This document shows positions 6,707 to 12,277 of a stretch of 12,566 bases of DNA, piece by piece. The notes below the pieces were generated by a model, which was not told where the DNA came from, made no database searches, and saw only the letters and a list, made by a program, of their open reading frames with translations. Numbering within the stretch: the first letter of the stretch is position 1; each line of letters starts with the position of its first letter. The translations under genes were made by a program, and so were the position numbers. The DNA comes from DASYYE01 sp035946955 (GTDB lineage Bacteria; Actinomycetota; Actinomycetes; Streptosporangiales; Streptosporangiaceae), in assembly GCA_035946955.1 (NCBI GenBank), contig DASYYE010000429.1, forward strand, positions 1 to 12,566, in the 5' to 3' direction.

Positions 6707-6712
6707 TACTAA
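6707..6712 (+). promoter_or_regulatory. Weak candidate -10 element for the PAC2 gene
   Basis: TACTAA ends 6 nt before the ATG at 6719, the spacing expected for a leaderless start, but its last base departs from TANNNT and there is no convincing -35. Transcription from here would place both hairpins at 6722-6763 at the 5' end of the mRNA. Confidence 0.25.
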
Positions 6713-6718
6713 GTGATC

Positions 6719-7684
6719 ATGGATGACCACCTATGCTGGTCATCAACCCGCCCGCTGGCGGGTGGTGGTGACGGGCCGCGTGGCGGCGCCCCAGCCGCAT
6801 GGCGGCAACTGAGGAGGTGGTGCGCGATCGAGCTCTCCGGGACACGCAGGCTCAACGCCCCCTTGGTCATCGCTGCCTTTGAAGGCTGGAACGACGCGGG
6901 TGAAGCTGCCAGCGGTGCTATTACCCACCTGAGCACGGCCTGGGACGCGGTGCCACTCGCCGAGATCGACCCTGAAGACTACTACGACTTCCAGGTCACC
7001 CGGCCGACCACCGAGGTGACCGCGGGGACCACGCAGCGGCTGACCTGGCCGACCACCCGGTTGCTGGCCGTGGACTCCGACCGGATCGGCCGGGATGTCG
7101 TGCTCGTCCAGGGCATCGAGCCCAACATGCGCTGGCGCAGGTTCTGCGCGGAGCTGGTGGAGGCCTTCACCGGGTTCCGTACGGACATGGTGGTCCTGCT
7201 CGGGGCGCTGCTGGCTGACTCGCCCCACACCCGGCCGGTGCCGGTGACCGCCACCTCGTCCCACCCTGAGCTCGTCCAGAACCTGCGAGGAGCCGCGGCA
7301 GACTACAAGGGCCCGACCGGCATCGTGGGGGTGCTGCAGCATGCCTGTGGGGAGGTGGGCATCAAGTCGGCCTCACTGTGGGCGGCTGTGCCCCACTATG
7401 TCGCCCAGCCGCCCAGCCCCAAGGCCACCGTGGCGCTGCTGCACGGCGTGGAGGACTTGCTGGACGTGTCCGTCCCCCTGGGCGACCTCCCCGCGGAGGC
7501 ACGGGCCTGGGAGCGGGGCGTGGACGAGCTCGCCGAGCAGGACAGTGAAGTGGCCGAGTACGTGCGCACCCTGGAAGAGGCCAAAGACGCCACGGACCTC
7601 CCAGAGGCGAGTGGGGACGCCATCGCAGCGGAGTTCGAGCGTTACCTCCGCCGCCGTGACCATGGCGAGCGCGGCGGCAGGTAA
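6719..7684 (+). CDS. PAC2 (proteasome assembly chaperone) family protein, about 321 aa from this start
   Basis: From about residue 40 the protein follows the actinobacterial PAC2 family to its end: VIAAFEGWNDAGEAA, EPNMRWRRFCAEL, GALLADSPHTRPVPVT, GPTGIVGVLQ, AAVPHYVAQPPSPKATVALL and the closing EFERYLRRRD. PAC2 proteins resemble eukaryotic proteasome assembly chaperones, but the bacterial role is not settled. The start is uncertain. The first in-frame candidates are GTG 6713 and ATG 6719; 6719 is used because TACTAA lies 6 nt before it. Either adds about 36 Gly/Pro/Arg-rich residues absent from relatives. The family-like start would be at 6824-6827, behind a good Shine-Dalgarno, but the codons there are GCG and ATC. 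It is divergent from metH, as are Rv2124c and Rv2125 in M. tuberculosis, and ends 1 nt from the SCO1664-family stop. Confidence 0.88.
   Translation: MDDHLCWSSTRPLAGGGDGPRGGAPAAWRQLRRWCAIELSGTRRLNAPLVIAAFEGWNDAGEAASGAITHLSTAWDAVPLAEIDPEDYYDFQVTRPTTEVTAGTTQRLTWPTTRLLAVDSDRIGRDVVLVQGIEPNMRWRRFCAELVEAFTGFRTDMVVLLGALLADSPHTRPVPVTATSSHPELVQNLRGAAADYKGPTGIVGVLQHACGEVGIKSASLWAAVPHYVAQPPSPKATVALLHGVEDLLDVSVPLGDLPAEARAWERGVDELAEQDSEVAEYVRTLEEAKDATDLPEASGDAIAAEFERYLRRRDHGERGGR
6722..6744 (+). other. Hairpin at the 5' end of the PAC2 transcript
   Basis: GATGACCA (6722-6729) and TGGTCATC (6737-6744) are perfect 8-bp arms around a 7-nt loop (CCTATGC). It lies directly after the candidate ATG at 6719 and directly before a second hairpin. 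Confidence 0.45.
6746..6763 (+). other. Second hairpin, GC-rich, 4-nt loop
   Basis: ACCCGCC (6746-6752) and GGCGGGT (6757-6763) form a perfect 7-bp stem around CGCT. It begins 2 nt after the first hairpin. The ACCACC at 6726-6731 could instead pair with GGTGGT at 6761-6766, so an alternative fold is possible. Confidence 0.45.
6811..6817 (+). promoter_or_regulatory. Shine-Dalgarno-like GAGGAGG with no canonical start codon after it
   Basis: GAGGAGG lies 6 nt before codon GCG (6824), which is the position where relatives of PAC2 start (their Met-Ile-Glu-Leu aligns with Ala-Ile-Glu-Leu here). No ATG, GTG or TTG occurs there in the PAC2 frame. The GTGs at 6817 and 6820 are in another frame. Confidence 0.45.
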
Positions 7685-7685
7685 G

Positions 7686-8561
7686 TCACACCGGCGGCCA
7701 GGGCACCGCGGGCCAGTTCTCCGGCGGGTAGGGGTGGACCCGGTGCTTGATCAGCGCGCTGACCCGCTGCCTGGTCGCCCGGACCTCCCGGTGGGACAGC
7801 AGGCCGGACAGCTCGGCCGCCAGTGACCCGTCCTCGAGTTGCCCGGCCAGCCCGGTCAAGGTAGCGACGCAGCGCTCGGGGAGCGCCTCGCCCCGCCACT
7901 GCCACAGGACCGTCCGCAGCTTGTACTCCTCGCCGAAGCAGACACCGTGGTCACAGCCGTACAAGCGGCCGCCCGGCATCGGCAGCAGGTGGCCGATCTT
8001 GCGGTCGGCGTTGTTGACCACGGCGTCGAACACGGCCATGTCCCGCAACTGCTGGTGGGTGCGGCTGCGGGCCAGTGCGACCAGGTCGGTGGTGGTGTCC
8101 GCGTCGATCCAGAGCTGGCACATGCCAGGGCCGAACGGGCCGTCGCGGTGCACCGTGGGCGGGACGATGTCCCAGCCCGCCGCCCGCGACACCGCGTAGG
8201 CGGCCACTTCACGGCCCGCAAGGGTGCCCGGCGGGAAGTCCCACAGCGGCCGCTCCCCCGCCACCGGCTTGTACACGCACGCCGCTGACTGGTCGCCGAG
8301 CCGGACGGTGCACAGCAGAGTCGCATTGGACGCCGCCATCAGCCGGCCGCCGACCTCCAGCGTGCCGCCGGTGAGCAGGTTGAGCATGGCCTGTTCGTCG
8401 AATGGCCCGCTGACCCCCTCGGGGTAGCTGTCCGCAGGAACGTCCCGGCGCCCCCGGGAGCGCCGGGACCGTCGGCTGCCCGCACTGTCCTCCTGTGGCT
8501 GCGCGTCCGCCGCCGGCCGCCGCCCAGAGCTTGCCGCCCCGGGTGCCCCCCGATCAGGCAT
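7686..8561 (-). CDS. SCO1664-family protein, phosphatidylinositol 3/4-kinase-like, 291 aa
   Basis: This is the third gene of the histidine-phosphatase/DUF3090 operon, a family (TIGR03843 as I recall) largely restricted to Actinobacteria and remotely related to PI3/4-kinases. Visible motifs are ASNATLLCTV (about 77-86), the nucleotide-Lys candidate K98 in CVYKPVAGERPLWDFP, GREVAAYAVSRAAGW (116-130), a catalytic-loop-like VVNNADRKIGHLL with D186 and R187, and CDHGVCFGEEYKLRTVLWQW with D204 in the place of a kinase DFG Asp. Substrate and activity are unknown. The ATG at 8561 overlaps the end of the DUF3090 gene by 8 nt and has no good Shine-Dalgarno, suggesting translational coupling. The first 50 residues are Arg/Ser/Gly-rich and look disordered, so the true start might be later. 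The tail meets the PAC2 gene with a 1-nt gap. Confidence 0.88.
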   Translation of the reverse strand: MPDRGAPGAASSGRRPAADAQPQEDSAGSRRSRRSRGRRDVPADSYPEGVSGPFDEQAMLNLLTGGTLEVGGRLMAASNATLLCTVRLGDQSAACVYKPVAGERPLWDFPPGTLAGREVAAYAVSRAAGWDIVPPTVHRDGPFGPGMCQLWIDADTTTDLVALARSRTHQQLRDMAVFDAVVNNADRKIGHLLPMPGGRLYGCDHGVCFGEEYKLRTVLWQWRGEALPERCVATLTGLAGQLEDGSLAAELSGLLSHREVRATRQRVSALIKHRVHPYPPENWPAVPWPPV

Positions 8562-9108
8562 TGGTCGCCCGGTGCCCGTTCTGGCGTGGGCAGATGTGGC
8601 CCTCGGCGTCCAGGGGGAGGCCGCACAGCGGGCACGGCGGACGGCCCTGGCCGACGAGCTGCATGGCCCGGCGGGAGAACGCCCGGGCGGCTCCGGCGGA
8701 CAGGCGGACCCGCAGCAGGCCAGGGCCGGTCTCGGGGACGTCCTCGGCCAGCGGCTCCAGTGGCGTCTCGCTGTCCTCCTGTGCCTCGATCACGACCCGC
8801 TGGCTGTCACCCTCCCACGCGAGCGCGATCGCACCCACCCGGAAGTCCTCGGTCAGCGGCAGGTCGAGTGGTCCGTCGTCGGCGGGCTCGGCCGAGGTGG
8901 CCGCGTCGAGCGGCACCCCGGTCCGGCGCGCCACTTCGTCGAGGAGTTCGCCGATCCGCTCGGCCAGCAGGCTCACCTGGAACTTCTCGCATACGACGCT
9001 AGTGAGCTGCCCCCTGCCCCGCGCCTGCAGGTAGAACGTGCGCTGCCCGGGCTCGCCCACGGTCCCGGCGACGAACCGCTCGGGTGGGTCATATGTGTAG
9101 AGGGGCAT
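8554..9108 (-). CDS. DUF3090 family protein, 184 aa, with C-terminal Cys/His motif
   Basis: The sequence opens YTYDPPERFVAGTVGEPGQR followed by TFYLQARG, the signature of DUF3090 (TIGR03847 as I recall), the middle partner of a conserved actinobacterial three-gene system. The ATG at 9108 is chosen over an open stretch further upstream because GGGAGGA (9122-9116) lies 7 nt before it and the family begins at this point. The C terminus carries C159-P-L-C162, H171-x-C173 and H179, a C-x2-C-x8-H-x-C pattern that looks like a small zinc site. The function is unknown; a non-catalytic partner of the adjacent kinase-like and phosphatase-like proteins is an inference from gene order. The gene starts 4 nt after the histidine phosphatase stop and overlaps the next gene by 8 nt. 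Confidence 0.88.
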   Translation of the reverse strand: MPLYTYDPPERFVAGTVGEPGQRTFYLQARGRGQLTSVVCEKFQVSLLAERIGELLDEVARRTGVPLDAATSAEPADDGPLDLPLTEDFRVGAIALAWEGDSQRVVIEAQEDSETPLEPLAEDVPETGPGLLRVRLSAGAARAFSRRAMQLVGQGRPPCPLCGLPLDAEGHICPRQNGHRATNA

Positions 9109-9112
9109 GGAC

Positions 9113-9934
9113 CTATCCTCCCGTGCCGTGGCCAACGACCGCATGGCCGGAACCAGAGCCCCCAGCCCCATCCATGGCTAGCTGAGCACCATCAGCGCCG
9201 CTCCCACCACTGTCCCCAGCAGCCATCCCACCAGCACCGCCTGCGCCCCCGCCGACGGCCGCCTCACCCAGGTCGCGCGCTGAGCGGTCCTTGACGCCGG
9301 CGATGGCCCGGGCCAGGCCGCCGATGTCGCCACCGATGTCGTTCATCCGGACCACGAACGGCCGCAGTGGCGTGTACCGGACAATGCTGACCGAGCACGG
9401 GTCGACCTGGATGCGCTGGCACAGGTCCAGGTGCATGCCGAGACTGTCGGCGAGGATGGCCTTGATGACGTCACCGTGTGAGCAGACCAGGTAGGCGGCA
9501 CGCGGGCCGAGCCGCGCGTTCCAGTCCCGCACCGCCGCGACCGCGCGGTGGGCCATGTCCGCCATGGCCTCACCGTGGTGCCCTGGAAAGCGCACCGCAC
9601 TCGGGTGTGCCTGGACGACCTGCCACAGCGGCTCCTTGGCCAGCCGCCGCAGCGGCTTGCCGGTCCAGTCGCCATAGCCCACCTCGATCAGCTGCTCGTC
9701 GGTGTGGACCGGGGGCGGCTCGTCGTGGGCAGCGGCAATGGCGCGCGCCGTCTGCTCGCACCGCTGCAGGGGGCTGGTGACGATGGCGTCCAGCGGCATG
9801 CCAGCAAGCCGGGCCGCCAGCGCACGTGCCTGTTCACGGCCCCGGTCGTCCAGTGGGATGCCAGGCATCCTGCCGGTGAGCACGTGACCTGTACCGGCGG
9901 TGAGGCCATGGCGTACGAAGAGGACCAGCGTCAC
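9113..9934 (-). CDS. Histidine phosphatase superfamily protein (MSMEG_4193-type), 273 aa
   Basis: This is a phosphoglycerate-mutase-fold phosphatase or mutase. From the GTG at 9934 the catalytic set is visible: R8-H9-G10 (LFVRHG, His9 the phospho-acceptor), R58 in SPLQRCEQTA, general acid E84 in LIEVGYGDWTG, and His153 in CSHGD. The core ends near VVRMNDIGGDIGG (about 194-206). The remaining 65 residues are mostly Gly/Ala-rich low complexity, a longer tail than I expect for the family. The GTG is chosen because the conserved beta strand starts at once after it; an open stretch back to 10078 is Arg/Pro-rich and looks non-coding. TACAGT lies 7 nt upstream of the GTG, suggesting a leaderless start. 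It is first in an operon with DUF3090 and SCO1664-family genes, equivalent by my recollection to Rv2135c-Rv2134c-Rv2133c. The substrate is unknown. Confidence 0.9.
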   Translation of the reverse strand: MTLVLFVRHGLTAGTGHVLTGRMPGIPLDDRGREQARALAARLAGMPLDAIVTSPLQRCEQTARAIAAAHDEPPPVHTDEQLIEVGYGDWTGKPLRRLAKEPLWQVVQAHPSAVRFPGHHGEAMADMAHRAVAAVRDWNARLGPRAAYLVCSHGDVIKAILADSLGMHLDLCQRIQVDPCSVSIVRYTPLRPFVVRMNDIGGDIGGLARAIAGVKDRSARDLGEAAVGGGAGGAGGMAAGDSGGSGADGAQLAMDGAGGSGSGHAVVGHGTGG

Positions 9935-9941
9935 ATCCCCG

Positions 9942-9947
9942 ACTGTA
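9942..9947 (-). promoter_or_regulatory. Candidate -10 element of the three-gene operon (leaderless)
   Basis: On the minus strand TACAGT (9947-9942, TANNNT) is followed by 7 nt and the GTG at 9934. The only purine run before the GTG (GGGGA) is 1 nt away, too close to act as a Shine-Dalgarno. No -35 is recognisable. Confidence 0.4.
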
Positions 9948-10033
9948 AGGGGTGTCCGTCGCAGGTGGGGCCGTACTCTGCGCGGCTGGCCGCCCAGAGC
10001 AGGCCACAGGCGGTCATGCGCTGGCCCCCCAGC

Positions 10034-10047
10034 CGAGCAACTGCTCG
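10034..10047. promoter_or_regulatory. Short palindrome in the gap upstream of the histidine phosphatase
   Basis: CGAGCA (10034-10039) and TGCTCG (10042-10047) are separated by 2 nt, too tight for a hairpin but suitable as an operator half-site pair. It lies about 100 nt upstream of the GTG at 9934, within a 237-nt gap (9935-10171) after the ABC ATPase stop in which I see no convincing gene. Confidence 0.2.
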
Positions 10048-10171
10048 ACCACGGCGTGGGAGCCGTCAACCCGGACACGTCCGCGGAGGCCTGGGAATGG
10101 TGGTGTGGCCATGCCCCTGTCCTACCCCCGCCCTCCGACAGACCACCCGCTGACGTCGCACGGCAGTCCAG

Positions 10172-12277
10172 CTACGTGGGCCGCGGACCCCCTCCCTGCC
10201 CGTTCGGCAGCGCCCGGGAGACCTCGGCGAAGTGGCAGGCGGCGGGGTGACCCTGCCCTCTGTCGAACAGCTCGGGTTCTTGTTCCGCGCAGATTTCCTG
10301 TGCCTTCCAGCACCGCGTGCGGAACCGGCACCCCGACGGCGGGGCGGCCGCGCTGGGCACGTCGCCGGTGAGCAGGATCCTGCGGCGCTGCCGCTCGACA
10401 TCCGGGTCGGGGACCGGCACGGCGGACAACAGGGCCTGGGTGTAGGGGTGGGACGGGCTGCCGTAGACCTCGGCCCTGGTGCCGATCTCGACGATCTTGC
10501 CCAGGTACATCACGGCGACCCGGTCGCAGATGTGCCGGACGACCGACAGGTCGTGGGCAATGAACAGGTAGGACAGGCCCAGGCTGTCCTGGAGCTCTTC
10601 GAGCAGGTTCACGACACCGGCCTGGATGGACACGTCCAGCGCGGAGACGGGCTCGTCCAGCACGATGACCTTGGGCTCGAGGGCGAGCGCCCGGGCGATG
10701 CCCACACGCTGGCGCTGGCCGCCCGAGAACTCATGCGGGTAGCGGTTGCGGTGCTCGGGGTTGAGGCCGACCCGGCGGAAGAGCTCCGCGACGCGGCCGG
10801 GCCCGGTCGCCCGGTCCCAGCGGCCGTGCACCTTCAGGGGCTCAGCGACGATCTCACCCACAGGCATGCGCGGGTCGAGGGAGGCGTACGGATCCTGGAA
10901 CACCACCTGGATCTCTTCGCGCAGCGGCTGCATCTGCCGACGGGAACGGGTGGTGAGTTCCTGGTCCTGGAAGCGCACCGAGCCGGACGTGGCCTTCAGC
11001 AGTTGCAGGACGGTGCGGGCGGTCGTGGACTTGCCGCAGCCCGACTCCCCCACCAGGCCGAGGGTCTCATGGGGCCGCAGCTCGAAGGACACGCCGCACA
11101 CCGCGTGCGCCTCTCCGACCTGGCGCCGGACCAGGCCGCCGCCGCGGATCGGGAAGTGCTTGACCAGGTCGGCGACCTGCAGGACCGGGTGGCCGTTGAG
11201 GCCTGCCGGGGCAGCGGGCTTCGCGCCGTCCGCGGCCGTGGGGATGACATAGGTCTCGCCTGTGTCCGTCCAGGTGGGGGCGAACAGCGCGGTGCCCACG
11301 CCCACCACCTCGGCGGAGCGGTGACAGGCCGCCCGGTGGTCGATGTCAACCGGGTCAAGCGGGGGTTCCTCGGTGGCGCAGCGGTCGTAGGCGACCGGGC
11401 AGCGCGGCAGGAACGGGCAGCCGGGTGGCAGGTTGAGCATGGACGGCGGCGACCCGGGGATGGGGCGCAGCCGTTCCTGGCGGTCCACGTCGAGCCGTGG
11501 CAGCGAGCCGAGCAGACCCAGCGTGTAGGGCATCCGCGCGCGGTAGAAGACCTCGTCCACCGGTGCCGACTCCACGGTCTTGCCGGCATACATGACCATC
11601 ACACGGTCGGCCATGCCCGCGATGACCCCGAGGTCGTGGGTGATCAGGATGAGCGAGGCGTGCGTCTGGTCCCGCGCGGCCCGCAGCGCCTCCAGCACCT
11701 GGGCCTGGATCGTCACGTCCAGTGCCGTGGTCGGCTCGTCCGCGATGATGACCTTCGGGTCGTTGGCCATGGCCATGGCGATCACGACACGCTGGCGCAT
11801 GCCGCCGGAGAACTCGTGCGGGAAGCTCTCGGCGCGCTCCTTGGGATTGGGGATCCCCACCAGGTCGAGCAGTTCGACCGCACGCTTGTGGGCCGCGTCC
11901 TTGGATATGCCCTGCCGGATCCAGATCGCCTCGGCAACCTGCCACCCGACCCGGAACGCGGGGTTCAGTGAACTGAGCGGGTCCTGCGGGATGTAGGCCA
12001 GCGTGGTCCCCCGCACCTGGGCGAACTGCTGCTCGCTCATGCCCACGAGCTGCTGGCCCGCACAGCGGATCGAGCCGCTGACCCGGGCGTTGCGCGGCAG
12101 CAGGCCGAGCGTGGCGAGCGCGATGGTGGACTTGCCCGAGCCGGACTCCCCCACGATGCCCAGGGTCTCCCCGCGGCCCAGGGTGAAGTCCATGCCCCGG
12201 ACGGCCCGGACGTCGCCTTCGCGGGTCTTGAAGGTCACGGCGAGGCTGGTGACCTCCAGCAGCGTCTCGTCGTTCAC
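10172..12277 (-). CDS. Fused Opp/Dpp-type ABC transporter ATP-binding protein (two ATPase domains), 701 aa
   Basis: This energises uptake of di- or oligopeptides (or related solutes) at the inner face of the membrane. Two complete nucleotide-binding domains are fused, equivalent to separate DppD and DppF. The first (about 5-260) has Walker A GESGSGKST at 43-51, YIPQDP, signature FSGGMRQR, Walker B VIIADEP and H214. The second (about 365-620) has Walker A GESGCGKST at 410-418, VFQDPYASLDP, signature FSGGQRQR, Walker B VIVLDEP and H575. Each is followed by an oligopeptide-type C-terminal region with four cysteines in identical spacing, C-x5-C-x6-C-x17-C (287/293/300/318 and 650/656/663/681). 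Fused DppDF proteins are common in actinobacteria. The GTG at 12277 overlaps the permease stop in GTGA, so the genes are cotranscribed and probably coupled. The substrate-binding protein is not in the window and the exact substrate is not determinable. Confidence 0.95.
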   Translation of the reverse strand: MNDETLLEVTSLAVTFKTREGDVRAVRGMDFTLGRGETLGIVGESGSGKSTIALATLGLLPRNARVSGSIRCAGQQLVGMSEQQFAQVRGTTLAYIPQDPLSSLNPAFRVGWQVAEAIWIRQGISKDAAHKRAVELLDLVGIPNPKERAESFPHEFSGGMRQRVVIAMAMANDPKVIIADEPTTALDVTIQAQVLEALRAARDQTHASLILITHDLGVIAGMADRVMVMYAGKTVESAPVDEVFYRARMPYTLGLLGSLPRLDVDRQERLRPIPGSPPSMLNLPPGCPFLPRCPVAYDRCATEEPPLDPVDIDHRAACHRSAEVVGVGTALFAPTWTDTGETYVIPTAADGAKPAAPAGLNGHPVLQVADLVKHFPIRGGGLVRRQVGEAHAVCGVSFELRPHETLGLVGESGCGKSTTARTVLQLLKATSGSVRFQDQELTTRSRRQMQPLREEIQVVFQDPYASLDPRMPVGEIVAEPLKVHGRWDRATGPGRVAELFRRVGLNPEHRNRYPHEFSGGQRQRVGIARALALEPKVIVLDEPVSALDVSIQAGVVNLLEELQDSLGLSYLFIAHDLSVVRHICDRVAVMYLGKIVEIGTRAEVYGSPSHPYTQALLSAVPVPDPDVERQRRRILLTGDVPSAAAPPSGCRFRTRCWKAQEICAEQEPELFDRGQGHPAACHFAEVSRALPNGQGGGPRPT

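Noticed and set aside
6610..6712. Cobalamin riboswitch upstream of metH
   Set aside because: Only about 100 nt separate metH from the PAC2 region, there is no B12-box-like GCCACTG element on the minus strand, and a good -10 lies 9 nt from the metH ATG, leaving no room for a leader.
2494..6726. Very long plus-strand open frames (872 and 499 codons) opposite metH
   Set aside because: metH on the minus strand has all domains and catalytic residues of the family; the plus-strand frames are antisense shadows caused by high GC at third positions.
8572..9294. 240-codon plus-strand open frame opposite DUF3090
   Set aside because: DUF3090 on the minus strand has the family signature and Shine-Dalgarno; the plus frame is antisense with no motif.
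9935..10078. N-terminal extension of the histidine phosphatase to 10078
   Set aside because: The added 48 residues are Arg/Pro-rich, lack a Shine-Dalgarno and precede the beta strand at which the family normally starts.
10232..11971. 579-codon plus-strand open frame opposite the ABC ATPase
   Set aside because: The minus-strand protein has two complete ATPase domains; the plus frame has no recognisable motif and is a shadow.
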